Assembly (NCBI RefSeq): GCF_004912165.1
Contig: NZ_STGV01000002.1
Span: forward strand, 248,001 to 312,000
DNA length: 64,000 nucleotides
Origin: Peteryoungia ipomoeae
GTDB taxonomy: Bacteria > Pseudomonadota > Alphaproteobacteria > Rhizobiales > Rhizobiaceae
Direction: 5' to 3'
Shown: positions 27,077 to 35,809 of the stretch, one piece after another
How the letters are laid out: every line of letters begins with the position of its first letter
Position numbering within the stretch: the first letter of the stretch is position 1
The notes under the pieces: model-generated
What the model saw: the letters and a program-made list of their open reading frames with translations, nothing else
Told to the model about the DNA's origin: nothing
Databases searched by the model: none
Made by a program: the position numbers and the translations under genes

Positions 27077-28369
27077 TCAAAACCGGACAGTGAACTCACT
27101 GCCTTTGCCAATTTCGGAGCGGACAATCAGCCTGGCGCGGTGCCGCGTCAGGATATGTTTGACGATGGCAAGACCCAATCCTGTTCCCTTCTTTGACCGG
27201 CTGTCTTCGACATTGACGCGGTAGAAGCGTTCGGTGAGCCGTGGCACATGCTCCGCCGGAATGCCTGGCCCTTTATCCTTCACACTGAACTCGATGCCGT
27301 GGACGGGGTCATGGCGCAGGGACACTTCGACGATCTTGCCCTCCTGTCCATACTTGCAGGCGTTTTCCACCAGGTTCTCGAAAACCTGCACCAGTTCGTC
27401 GCGATCACCGAGTACGCGCAACGGCGCATCCGCCAGATCGAGGCGGAGCTCGACATCGAGATCATCGGCAAGAGGTGCCAGGCTGTCGCAGACATGGCCG
27501 ATCAGAGGCACAAGATCCACCATCTCCGACGGCGCCATATGAGCCTTGAGTTCCAGGCGCGAAAGGGACAGCAGATCATCGACCAGCCGGCTCATGCGGT
27601 TCGCCTGATCGAGCATGATGCCGAGGAAACGCTCGCGTGATTTCGGATCGTCACGCGCAGGCCCCTGCATCGTCTCGATGAAACCGCGCAAGGAAGCAAG
27701 CGGCGTGCGCAGTTCATGGCTGGCATTGGCGACGAAATCCGAGCGCATGCGATCCAGCCGGCGTAGCTCGGAAATGTCACGGAAAACCAGGAGATAATAG
27801 GCAGTCCCGCCGCTTTGTCCTTCAAGTTGAAGGCGGGACACCTGCACGATGTAGGTCCGTTCGGAGGGAAGACGCTCGGAATGCTCGAGCTGGTTCTGAA
27901 CGCCGGTATCCATGGTCTCGCGGATCATGTCGAGAATGCTCGGCGAGCGCCAACGCGCGGAGACGTGAACGCCCACCGCAACTTCATCGAAGACCTGAAC
28001 GGCCGCGCGGTTCTGTGCGACGAATTCAGCTGTATCTCCGAGCACAAAGACCGGCAGATCCATAGCATCGATCGTGGCGCGGATCACAGACATCGGATCC
28101 GGCGCGGTGGCGATTGGAAGAGTGACCAGGGGCTCGCCGTGATCGCCATCCTCCGAAGGCACCTGCCGCATCAGGATCAGGCCAAAAAGCAGGACGAACA
28201 ACAAGACGGCAAAGCCAGCGGCAGCCCCGGTGAAATAGGCTGCCAGCGCCAGAATTGCTGCTGCCAGGATGTAAAACCATCCGGCGACGAGATGTTTCAT
28301 GTCGCTGCGCCAATCTCCACCGCCAACGTCCTTGCTCAAGCGTATGTCCTCATCTGGCCCCGAAGGCAT
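27077..28369 (-). CDS. phoR: Phosphate regulon sensor histidine kinase PhoR
   Basis: 430 residues: two close membrane helices (about residues 27-67), a PAS domain (about 95-200), the dimerisation domain with phospho-accepting H218 in NASHELRTPL, and an ATPase domain with VENACKYG, DKGPGIP and GTGLGLAI. Like other PhoR proteins it lacks a large periplasmic sensor and takes its signal from PstSCAB-PhoU. An internal ATG at 28300 (MKHLVAGW) is an alternative start. It precedes pstS, an order typical of rhizobia. Confidence 0.94.
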   Translation of the reverse strand: MPSGPDEDIRLSKDVGGGDWRSDMKHLVAGWFYILAAAILALAAYFTGAAAGFAVLLFVLLFGLILMRQVPSEDGDHGEPLVTLPIATAPDPMSVIRATIDAMDLPVFVLGDTAEFVAQNRAAVQVFDEVAVGVHVSARWRSPSILDMIRETMDTGVQNQLEHSERLPSERTYIVQVSRLQLEGQSGGTAYYLLVFRDISELRRLDRMRSDFVANASHELRTPLASLRGFIETMQGPARDDPKSRERFLGIMLDQANRMSRLVDDLLSLSRLELKAHMAPSEMVDLVPLIGHVCDSLAPLADDLDVELRLDLADAPLRVLGDRDELVQVFENLVENACKYGQEGKIVEVSLRHDPVHGIEFSVKDKGPGIPAEHVPRLTERFYRVNVEDSRSKKGTGLGLAIVKHILTRHRARLIVRSEIGKGSEFTVRF

Positions 28370-28531
28370 TCATAGAGGCACTTCATGACAGAAGTTTCCC
28401 CATGCGGGAAGCAATGCCGTCTTCCTTGCCCATGCGCGCCATCCGTCCGCTTCACATCAACAAGGCCTTGAACAAGGGGGAGGATTGGCATCAACTGGCC
28501 GAGCAAAGACTGGCTCAACCTGGAGATTGAC

Positions 28532-29413
28532 ATGGATTCCGATATGCTGATGCGCCCGGCAACGGTGAAAGTTCGCGGCGAGACGCACGTGTTTGACATA
28601 GAGGAACCCGTTTTACCGGATTGGATCGAGGACAATGCCCTTCAATCCGGTGGCTTCCCACACGACAAGAAACTACGCCAGCAAACCTATGAGGAAGAGC
28701 TGACGCTTCTGCAGATGGAACTGGTGAAGGTTCAGTTCTGGATGCAGAAGACCGGGCAGCGGGTCATGGCACTTCTGGAGGGTCGCGATGCGGCGGGCAA
28801 GGGTGGCGCGATTCACGCCACACTCTCTTACATGAACCCGCGCTCCGCACGGGTCGTTGCCCTGACCAAGCCGACGGAAACCGAGCGCGGGCAATGGTAC
28901 TTCCAGCGTTATGTCTCGCATTTCCCGACAGCGGGCGAGTTCGTGCTGTTCGACCGCTCGTGGTATAACAGGGCCGGCGTCGAGCCGGTGATGGGGTTCT
29001 GTACCCCAGAACAATATGAAGGTTTTCTCGATCAGGTGCCGCGTTTCGAGAAGCTGATCCAGCTCGAAGGCATCAAGTTCTTCAAGTTCTGGCTGGATAT
29101 CGGCCAGGAGATGCAGTTGAAGCGCTTCCACGATCGCCGCCACGATCCGCTGAAATGCTGGAAGCTGTCGCCAATGGATATTGCCGCGTTGAACAAGTGG
29201 GATGAATACACCGAGAAACGCGATCGCATGTTGAAGGAAACCCATACCGAGCGCGCACCGTGGACCGTCCTTCACGCCAACGACAAACGTCGCGCCCGCC
29301 TCAACATGATCCGGCATATCCTCAAGTCCCTCGATTATGACGGCAAGGATGAGGACCGGATCGGCAAGCTGGACAAGAAAATCATCGGGAACGGACCCGG
29401 TTTCCTCGGCTGA
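28532..29413 (+). CDS. ppk2: Polyphosphate kinase 2 family protein
   Basis: 293 residues. Walker A is [10 protein letters not shown] (84-91 region), Walker B is [12 protein letters not shown] with D141, and the lid arginine region is [22 protein letters not shown]2 enzymes transfer phosphate between polyphosphate and nucleotides, usually favouring nucleotide synthesis from polyphosphate. Placement next to phoR fits phosphate storage, although I see no full PHO box before it. Divergent from phoR. Confidence 0.95.
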   Translation: MDSDMLMRPATVKVRGETHVFDIEEPVLPDWIEDNALQSGGFPHDKKLRQQTYEEELTLLQMELVKVQFWMQKTGQRVMALLEGRDAAGKGGAIHATLSYMNPRSARVVALTKPTETERGQWYFQRYVSHFPTAGEFVLFDRSWYNRAGVEPVMGFCTPEQYEGFLDQVPRFEKLIQLEGIKFFKFWLDIGQEMQLKRFHDRRHDPLKCWKLSPMDIAALNKWDEYTEKRDRMLKETHTERAPWTVLHANDKRRARLNMIRHILKSLDYDGKDEDRIGKLDKKIIGNGPGFLG

Positions 29414-29456
29414 CCTTGAAATGGCGGTGGATCGGGCTCGGCGCCCGATCTCTCGC

Positions 29457-30659
29457 TTACTCCCCGGGAAGGACCCGGATGGAATAGATATTGACGCCGC
29501 GCCCGGCGCCGGAGATATCGCCATTGATGGTCAACTGACCCGGCGAAGAGGGAGACATTCCGGTCTCCGACGTCAGCCGGAACAGAACATCGATCTTTTG
29601 CGCATTGATGGTGAAACGGTGACGCGCGCATTCTCCCATGCGCGGCAGCTCGCAGCCGACCGCGATTTGCACGGGCTTGTCATCGACCGATTGCAAGGTC
29701 AGCGCGATGGTCGAAGTCTTGCCCGCCATCTGATTCAGGATTTCCGTGGGCACTTCCACGGCTAGGGAGCCGGTGTCGCCGGCCTTGCCCGACAGAAGCC
29801 TGACGGCCTCCCCGTCGCTTGCCATGACGACATCGACGCGGGCGTCCTGCCCCGGCCTCGACGCCGAGAGCCTGGAGGGATCGAAGATTTCAACCCATTC
29901 CTCGGTAAACCCGCCGCGGCTTGTAATGGCCTGAGGTCCAAGCGCCGCACCCTCGCCCTGCGCGCCGGCGAAATCTTCCGCTTCGACCTGTGGCGGCGGA
30001 TTGGGAACGCTGGTATCCCGCTCTGCATCCGTCAACAGCAGGCCGGATGCAGCGACCCACCATAGGCCGATGCCAATGCTGGCCAACAGAACGACGGCAA
30101 TGGTGAGGCGCGCCACAATACCACGCCGCTTCCGGGGGGCGACCGCCCTTTCGGAACGCATATCCGGCAGCGGGCCTTCGGCCTCTGGATGCCGGTCTAC
30201 CGCACTCACGGCAACCGGCTGAGACCAGTCGGCAGCAAATGCCGGCTCAGCCCGGCTTGCCTGAGGCGTTGAAACCGGATGAAGATCGGAAAATCCAGGC
30301 TCCTGCCTGGCCATCCCAGCAGGAGCAACCGGCGCAGATCGCGTGCGCATGGCATCCCCCGCATCGCTGCCGGGTTGCGCGAACGCCGCCGTCGCTGGCA
30401 TCGGCCTGTTTGGAGCGTCTGCAGCAGGAGTTGCAGGCTGCACGTTCAGCCTGCTGCGCTCCTCGGCTTCGATTGCGTGGATCAACGTCTCAAGCCGACG
30501 GCGCTGATAGGCGATCTGCTCTGGATCATCGACATTCTGCTTGCGCAAACCCGTTTCCAGCGCCTGGCGCGCGGATTGGTAGATACGGGCGCGCGTTTCG
30601 GAGTTTTCCCGGTCAGCGCGGTCAAGCGCACTCCTGATCGCTGTTTCCAATCCACTCAT
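29457..30659 (-). CDS. Conserved membrane-anchored hypothetical protein
   Basis: 400 residues from the ATG at 30659 (MSGLETAIRSALDRA). Residues 1-70 are helical and charged, likely a coiled coil (ETRARIYQSARQALE, YQRRRLETLIHAIEAEE). A disordered Ala/Pro-rich stretch follows to about 195, then a single membrane helix (about 205-225). The C-terminal ~170 residues are a predicted beta-rich domain with two cysteines (GCELPRMGECARH). The layout suggests a cytoplasmic N-terminus and a periplasmic C-terminal domain. I do not recognise a named family. Confidence 0.75.
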   Translation of the reverse strand: MSGLETAIRSALDRADRENSETRARIYQSARQALETGLRKQNVDDPEQIAYQRRRLETLIHAIEAEERSRLNVQPATPAADAPNRPMPATAAFAQPGSDAGDAMRTRSAPVAPAGMARQEPGFSDLHPVSTPQASRAEPAFAADWSQPVAVSAVDRHPEAEGPLPDMRSERAVAPRKRRGIVARLTIAVVLLASIGIGLWWVAASGLLLTDAERDTSVPNPPPQVEAEDFAGAQGEGAALGPQAITSRGGFTEEWVEIFDPSRLSASRPGQDARVDVVMASDGEAVRLLSGKAGDTGSLAVEVPTEILNQMAGKTSTIALTLQSVDDKPVQIAVGCELPRMGECARHRFTINAQKIDVLFRLTSETGMSPSSPGQLTINGDISGAGRGVNIYSIRVLPGE

Positions 30660-30857
30660 GGGTTGCCATACTCCCCGGGGAACCGATCGTGACGCCGCTT
30701 TTTCATACATGACTCGGTAAACCCTCGATATTGGCAGAGCAAGTGCGGAAAACCGCCGGGCTCGGGAATAAACACAGGGAATGCGACCGCCAAAGGGCGG
30801 AAGTCCGGCAGAAAAGGGCAAGGGGGCACTCTTTGCAGGCTGCCCCTGATCTGATAT

Positions 30858-30873
30858 TTGACGTTTGCGTAAA
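30858..30873 (+). promoter_or_regulatory. Operator-like element before the nitronate monooxygenase gene
   Basis: TTGACGTTTGCGTAAA, a near-palindrome, lies 25 bases before the start codon. A matching element, TTGACGTTTACGTCAA, precedes fadD at 33868. The shape resembles operators of MerR-type regulators of fatty-acid and branched-chain degradation (LiuR), but that identity is inference. Confidence 0.5.
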
Positions 30874-30898
30874 CGTAAACTTCATGGGAGGTGAAGCC

Positions 30899-31858
30899 AT
30901 GGCCCTGCCGCCGATTCTGAAAGACACATTGAGGTTGCCGGTTGTTGCCTCGCCGCTGTTCATCATCTCGCATCCGAAGCTGACGCTGGCGCAATGCAAG
31001 GCCGGCATTGTCGGCTCCTTCCCTGCGCTCAACGCCCGGCCCGAAGCCCAGCTCGATGAGTGGCTGGCGGAGATCACCGAGGATCTGGCGTCCCACAACG
31101 CGAAGAACCCGGATCGGCCTGCGGCACCATTCGCGGTCAACCAGATCGTGCACATGTCGAACAAGCGGCTGGAACACGACCTGATGATGTGCGTCAAATA
31201 CAAGGTGCCGATCGTCATCTCCTCACTCGGCGCAGTGCCCGAGGTCAATGCGGCGGTCCATTCCTATGGCGGCATTGTGCTGCATGACGTGATCAACAAC
31301 CGCCACGCCAATTCGGCGATCCGGAAGGGTGCAGACGGGCTGATTGCCGTGGCAACAGGTGCGGGTGGTCATGCAGGCACGCTCTCCCCCTTCGCGCTTG
31401 TTCAGGAGATCCGCGAATGGTTCGACGGGCCTTTGCTGCTGGCCGGCGCGATTGCAAACGGTGGGGCGGTCCTGGCGGCACAGGCCATGGGCGCCGATAT
31501 GGCCTATATCGGTTCGCCCTTCATCGCCACGCAAGAGGCGCGCGCCTCGGATGAATACAAGCAGGCAATCGTCAACGCTCATGCGAACGACATCGTGTAT
31601 TCCAATTATTTCACCGGCATTCACGGCAACTATCTGAAGCCCTCGATCCTTGCTGCGGGAATAGACCCGGACAATCTGCCGGTCGCCGACCCTTCCAAGA
31701 TGGACTTCGACAAGGCGACGACGGGTGCCAAGGCCTGGAAGGACATCTGGGGCTGCGGCCAGGGCATCGGAGCCGTGAAGGCGGTGGAGCCCGTAGCGGC
31801 TGTCGTCGATCGGCTCGAGCGCGAATACATAGGCGCAAAAAAGGCGATTTGCGGCTGA
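30899..31858 (+). CDS. Nitronate monooxygenase family flavoprotein
   Basis: 319 residues from the ATG at 30899, which follows a GGGAGGTGAAG ribosome site. It is a TIM-barrel FMN enzyme of the 2-nitropropane-dioxygenase type: VASPLFIISHP at the N-terminus, AVNQIV, a GAGGHAGTLSPFALV phosphate-binding loop, and AGAIANGGAVLAA followed by GADMAYIGSPFIAT. Such enzymes oxidise nitronates or reduce enones; some act in lipid metabolism. The operator shared with fadD supports a lipid-linked role. Confidence 0.88.
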   Translation: MALPPILKDTLRLPVVASPLFIISHPKLTLAQCKAGIVGSFPALNARPEAQLDEWLAEITEDLASHNAKNPDRPAAPFAVNQIVHMSNKRLEHDLMMCVKYKVPIVISSLGAVPEVNAAVHSYGGIVLHDVINNRHANSAIRKGADGLIAVATGAGGHAGTLSPFALVQEIREWFDGPLLLAGAIANGGAVLAAQAMGADMAYIGSPFIATQEARASDEYKQAIVNAHANDIVYSNYFTGIHGNYLKPSILAAGIDPDNLPVADPSKMDFDKATTGAKAWKDIWGCGQGIGAVKAVEPVAAVVDRLEREYIGAKKAICG

Positions 31859-31904
31859 GATATCCGCTGCTAGCGTCCCCGCAGACATTCTTTGCGGGGA
31901 TCCT

Positions 31905-32966
31905 ATGCGCATTCTACCTCCGACCCTGATGCTTGCCGGCCTTTTGAGCCTGACATCTGCCAGCCTTGCCAATGACAGCGGCTACAAGGAATTCAAATCC
32001 TGGCAGGTGCTGTGCTCGCAGACCCTGTCCTGCAGCATGCGCCAATTCCTTGCCGACACACCCTTTTCAAGCTTTGAACTGCAGCGTTCCGCAGAGCCCG
32101 AGGCGCCCGTTGTGCTGGTAATTTCGCCGAGAGACACTAGCCTCTTTGAGGCGGCCGGCGACATCACAGCTGAGATCGCCGTGGACGGGGAAAAAGCCGC
32201 CGCGTTCAACAGCGCTGACATCAGCATTAACGCCGATGCCGGCACCTTGTCGCTGTCTGGCGAGCTGATCGACAGCGGGGTTGTGGACAGCATCAAGAAC
32301 GGCAGCGCGGCAAAGCTCAAGATCACGCGCGGGACAAAAGCCATCGAAGGCGAGATCCCGCTTGCAGGAGCCGCGGCAAGCCTCCTCTTCATCGACGAAT
32401 TCCAAAAGCGGGTGGGCCATACCGACGCCTTGACCGCCAAGGGGGACAAGGCCCCCAACCCGGCTCCGCCGCTCAGCGACATCCGCCGCTTCTCCGATTT
32501 TCCAGAGGCAGTGCGCGCGCGTTTCGCCGCCGGGGGCGAATGTGGTGAAACCGAAGAGAGCATGCTTGATGGCAACGCGCTCGCACACAAGCTGGCAGAC
32601 GAGCAGACGCTCTATGTCACGCCCTGCGGCATGGGCGGGGCATACAACATGCCTTATGCAGTGATGGTCGATGTCTACGGGACGGTTTCCAGCCTCGCCT
32701 TCCCTGTCATGCAGGATGGCGCACCGAGTGCGGTGACGACGGCTTACAATCTCAGTTACGACCACGAAGCGAGGACGTTTTCCGCCTTTTTCAAGGGCCG
32801 CGGGGTTGGGGATTGCGGGACAACCAGCAGCTGGAAGTTCTCCGAGGGCGCCATGGGCCCGCAACTCGTGCTCGTCGAAGAAAGCTTCCGCGACTGCCCG
32901 AGCGAGATTGAAGACAACGAAAACTCCGATCCGGCAAGCTGGCCAAAGTCCTGGCCGCTAAAATAG
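31905..32966 (+). CDS. DUF1176 periplasmic protein
   Basis: 353 residues. A signal peptide (MRILPPTLMLAGLLSLTSASLA) is followed by an invasion-associated-like N-terminal half (KEFKSWQVLCSQTLSCSMRQ) and a DUF1176 C-terminal half with ALAHKLADEQTLYVTPCGMGGAYNM split around paired cysteines (C181-type GGECGE, DCGTTSSW). It should be periplasmic with disulfides. The function of DUF1176 is unknown. It begins 46 bases after the nitronate monooxygenase gene. Confidence 0.85.
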   Translation: MRILPPTLMLAGLLSLTSASLANDSGYKEFKSWQVLCSQTLSCSMRQFLADTPFSSFELQRSAEPEAPVVLVISPRDTSLFEAAGDITAEIAVDGEKAAAFNSADISINADAGTLSLSGELIDSGVVDSIKNGSAAKLKITRGTKAIEGEIPLAGAAASLLFIDEFQKRVGHTDALTAKGDKAPNPAPPLSDIRRFSDFPEAVRARFAAGGECGETEESMLDGNALAHKLADEQTLYVTPCGMGGAYNMPYAVMVDVYGTVSSLAFPVMQDGAPSAVTTAYNLSYDHEARTFSAFFKGRGVGDCGTTSSWKFSEGAMGPQLVLVEESFRDCPSEIEDNENSDPASWPKSWPLK

Positions 32967-33020
32967 ACGAGTGGCAAAGTCGGTGGCTACTGATTTTTTC
33001 CGCAGCCACCGAAATCCGGC

Positions 33021-33049
33021 TTGAATTCGCCAGGCAATGGCTGTATCAG
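33021..33049 (+). promoter_or_regulatory. Sigma-70-type promoter of tRNA-Thr
   Basis: TTGAAT (33021-33026), a 17-base spacer, and TATCAG (33044-33049) lie 39 bases before the tRNA gene. Boxes and spacing fit the housekeeping consensus. Confidence 0.55.
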
Positions 33050-33088
33050 CCCCTCACCAAAACGCGACGGAAACCCCGCTTCGCAGAG

Positions 33089-33164
33089 GCCGCTTTAGCT
33101 CAGTTGGTAGAGCACGTCATTCGTAATGACGGGGTCACGTGTTCGAGTCACGTAAGCGGCACCA
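33089..33164 (+). tRNA. tRNA-Thr(CGT)
   Basis: 76 bases with an encoded CCA. The acceptor GCCGCTT pairs with AAGCGGC, the anticodon loop is TTCGTAA (anticodon CGT) on a CGTCA/TGACG stem, and the T arm is CGTGTTCGAGTCACG. Confidence 0.96.
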
Positions 33165-33387
33165 GTCTTACCGATCGCCATTTCACTTTTTTCTTCCGCA
33201 CACGCCCATTCCGTGGCATGAGCGCTCCCGGACGCGAGCGCCGTAAACTTAAGTACGGGCTCGGGCGGGTTGATTGACGTCTCTCCTGCTGCAGCGCGAT
33301 TACGCTGCCGTTCAAATTTCGCTCACACGCGACAAGGCCCCGCTGGTTGGCGAGGCCTTGAGGATTGGATTATCTGATCTGTATTGA

Positions 33388-33780
33388 TCAGATCCAGTAT
33401 GGCGGAACACCGTAATAGTCGTAAACGGAACGACCGTTATTACGGTACCACTCGTCGCTGTCATTGCGATAGCGCGGTGCGGCTTCCACCTGCTCCTTGG
33501 TGAGATCGATGCGATAGCCGTCGAGATTTTCATCAAAGGTCAGCTTTTCCCAGGGCAGCGGGTAATAATCGTCGCCGAGACCCCAGAAACCGCCGAAGCT
33601 GAGTACGGCATATGAGACGCGACCACCGCGCTTTTCGAGCATAATGCGCTTGACGGAACCAATGCGCTCTCCATCTCGACCGTAAACGGCCGTGCCTTCA
33701 ACCTTGTCGCTGGCGATGAGAGTGTAGGTATCCTTTGCATGCGGATCCTGGCTGCGCAGGCCATTGTTTTCCTGTAGCAT
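33388..33780 (-). CDS. PRC-barrel domain protein
   Basis: 130 residues. A PRC barrel spans about residues 20-85: TLIASDKVEGTAVYGRDGE, IGSVKRIMLEKRGGRVSYAV and GGFWGLGDDYYPLPWEKL. The C-terminal tail is rich in Tyr, Asn and Asp and ends DYYGVPPYWI. PRC-barrel proteins of this stand-alone type are common stress-induced proteins in rhizobia; the biochemical role is unknown. The gene is isolated between tRNA-Thr and fadD. Confidence 0.85.
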   Translation of the reverse strand: MLQENNGLRSQDPHAKDTYTLIASDKVEGTAVYGRDGERIGSVKRIMLEKRGGRVSYAVLSFGGFWGLGDDYYPLPWEKLTFDENLDGYRIDLTKEQVEAAPRYRNDSDEWYRNNGRSVYDYYGVPPYWI

Positions 33781-33867
33781 TTATCGTCTCCTCGTTGGTT
33801 AGCTTGTGTCAGGACAACGAAGAGGCGCGGGGTTGGTTCCTGCAAAACGAGTATACACAGGCAATTA

Positions 33868-33883
33868 TTGACGTTTACGTCAA
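33868..33883 (+). promoter_or_regulatory. Palindromic operator-like element before fadD
   Basis: TTGACGTTTACGTCAA is a palindrome (TTGACGT-TT-ACGTCAA) 117 bases before fadD. It matches the element at 30858 in 14 of 16 positions. Confidence 0.55.
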
Positions 33884-34000
33884 AGTTAGCTAGCGTGAAC
33901 TAACTTGCACTGTCATGCGGAAAGCCTAAGCTTTTCAGGTCCTGGGGAGGAACCCGTGTGGCATTAGGGTGCAACAAACGATTCGGTTCGGGAGGAACAC

Positions 34001-35707
34001 ATGACGGATACCATCAACCGCCACAGCGGTCGCGCTGCTGAAAAGATTTGGCTTAACTCCTACCCCGACAAGGTTCCGGCGGACATCGCACCGCATGCAC
34101 ATCCCTCTTTGGGTGCATTGTTCGAGGCAAGCTGCGCCAAATATGCCGACCGCCTCGCATTCTCCAGCATGGGCCGCGGCATGACGTTTCGCGAGCTTGA
34201 GCAGGAATCGCGCAAGGTGGGGGCTTGGCTGCAATCGCTTGGGCTCGCCAAGGGCGACCGCGTCGCGGTGATGACGCCGAACATTTTGCAGAACCCGGTG
34301 ACGGTCTATGGCATCCTCCGTGCCGGGATGATCGTGGTGAACGTCAACCCGCTCTACACGCCGCGCGAGCTGGAGCACCAGCTGAAGGATTCCGGCGCCA
34401 AGGCGATCGTGGTTCTCGAAAATTTTGCAAGCACGGTGCAGCAGGTCGTGGCGCGCACAGAGGTCAAGCACGTCGTGGTGTGCACCATGGGCGACATGCT
34501 GGGCCTGAAGGGCCACATCGTCAACTTCGTGGTGCGCAAGGTCAAGAAGCTCGTTCCGGCCTGGACAATCCCCGGCCATACGAGCTTCAAGGCGATGCTG
34601 GCCGCGGGCGCGCAGAAATCGCTGAAGCCGGTCGAGGTCGCCTCTTCCGACGTGGCATTCCTGCAATATACCGGCGGCACGACGGGTGTTTCAAAGGGCG
34701 CGACGCTGACGCATGCCAATCTGCTCGCCAACAAGCAGCAGATTGCGCTTTGGCTCGAAGCCGCGTTTGCCGGGCAATCGCGGCCCGACGTGCTCAACTT
34801 CGTCTGCGCGCTGCCGCTCTACCACATCTTCGCGCTGACGGTGAACTCGCTGATGGGGGTGGCTCTGGGCGGACACAACCTGCTCATCGCCAATCCGCGT
34901 GATATTCCGGGCTTCGTCAAGGAACTGCAGGGCTTCAAGGCGCATATCTTCCCGGGGCTCAACACGCTGTTCAATGCGATGATGAACAATCCCGATTTCA
35001 AGAAACTGGATTTCTCCTCGCTGATGCTGGTGCTGGGCGGCGGCATGGCGATCCAGCGGCCGGTCGCCGAACGCTGGCTGCAGATGACAGGACGGCCGAT
35101 TACCGAAGGCTACGGCCTGTCGGAAACATCGCCTGTTGCCACCGTCAACCGGCTGGACACGCGCGAATTCAGCGGCATGATCGGCCTGCCCCTGCCCTCC
35201 ACCGACATCGAGATCCGCGATGAGGACGGCAACACGCTGCCGCTCGGCGAAGTGGGCGAAATCTGCATTCGCGGTCCGCAGGTGATGGCCGGCTACTGGC
35301 AGCGCCCCGAAGAAACCGCCAAGGTGATGAGCGCCGACGGCTTCTTCCGCTCCGGCGACATGGGCCTGATGGACGAGCGCGGCTACACCAAGATCGTTGA
35401 CCGCAAGAAGGACATGATCCTCGTCTCAGGCTTCAATGTCTACCCGAACGAGATCGAGGAAGTGGCTGTCATGCATGAGGGTGTGCTGGAATGTGCCGCC
35501 GTCGGCGTGCCGGACGAGCATTCCGGGGAAGCGGTGAAGCTCTTCGTGGTGCGCAAGGACCCGGCACTCACCGTGGAACAGGTAAAGGCGCATTGCGCCG
35601 CCAACCTCACCAACTACAAGCGCCCCCGCTTCATCGAGTTCCGCGACGAACTGCCGAAAACGAATGTCGGCAAGATCCTGCGCCGCGAACTGCGCGACGG
35701 AAAATAA
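34001..35707 (+). CDS. fadD: Long-chain fatty-acid-CoA ligase
   Basis: 568 residues of the adenylate-forming family. It activates fatty acids to acyl-CoA at the inner membrane. The P-loop YTGGTTGVSKGATLTH, the GYGLSETSP motif, the RSGDMGLMDERGY hinge region with DRKKDMILVSGFNVYP, and the C-terminal catalytic lysine in PKTNVGKILRRELR are all present. A GGGAGGAA site precedes the ATG. A lipid-type operator lies upstream. Confidence 0.93.
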   Translation: MTDTINRHSGRAAEKIWLNSYPDKVPADIAPHAHPSLGALFEASCAKYADRLAFSSMGRGMTFRELEQESRKVGAWLQSLGLAKGDRVAVMTPNILQNPVTVYGILRAGMIVVNVNPLYTPRELEHQLKDSGAKAIVVLENFASTVQQVVARTEVKHVVVCTMGDMLGLKGHIVNFVVRKVKKLVPAWTIPGHTSFKAMLAAGAQKSLKPVEVASSDVAFLQYTGGTTGVSKGATLTHANLLANKQQIALWLEAAFAGQSRPDVLNFVCALPLYHIFALTVNSLMGVALGGHNLLIANPRDIPGFVKELQGFKAHIFPGLNTLFNAMMNNPDFKKLDFSSLMLVLGGGMAIQRPVAERWLQMTGRPITEGYGLSETSPVATVNRLDTREFSGMIGLPLPSTDIEIRDEDGNTLPLGEVGEICIRGPQVMAGYWQRPEETAKVMSADGFFRSGDMGLMDERGYTKIVDRKKDMILVSGFNVYPNEIEEVAVMHEGVLECAAVGVPDEHSGEAVKLFVVRKDPALTVEQVKAHCAANLTNYKRPRFIEFRDELPKTNVGKILRRELRDGK

Positions 35708-35717
35708 ATCGATTTAA
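35708..35717. promoter_or_regulatory. ATCGATTTAA element before pgi
   Basis: The 10-mer ATCGATTTAA starts right after the fadD stop, about 93 bases before pgi, inside an AT-rich patch. The same 10-mer lies just upstream of the PfkB kinase gene at 39834. AATCGATT-like palindromes are typical of rhizobial LacI-family operators. Confidence 0.35.
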
Positions 35718-35721
35718 ATTT

Positions 35722-35741
35722 GGGGAGGCGGAAGCCTCCCC
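35722..35741 (+). terminator. Probable terminator after fadD
   Basis: GGGGAGGC (35722-35729) pairs with GCCTCCCC (35734-35741) around a GGAA loop, 15 bases after the fadD stop. The following tract, TCGTCTTG, is only modestly T-rich. Confidence 0.6.
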
Positions 35742-35809
35742 TCGTCTTGATCCCGTCTCAACTCGCTAATAATGTCGCCCCACACGACGGTTGAAACAGG
35801 GAAATTCCG

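Noticed and set aside
28386..28392. CTGTCAT half-site just before phoR on the minus strand
   Set aside because: Only one half-site; no second repeat at 11 bases and it is too close to the start codon for a normal PHO box.
33333..33360. CAAGGCC/GGCCTTG hairpin downstream of the PRC-barrel gene
   Set aside because: A 14-base loop and no T tract in the direction of transcription make it a poor terminator.
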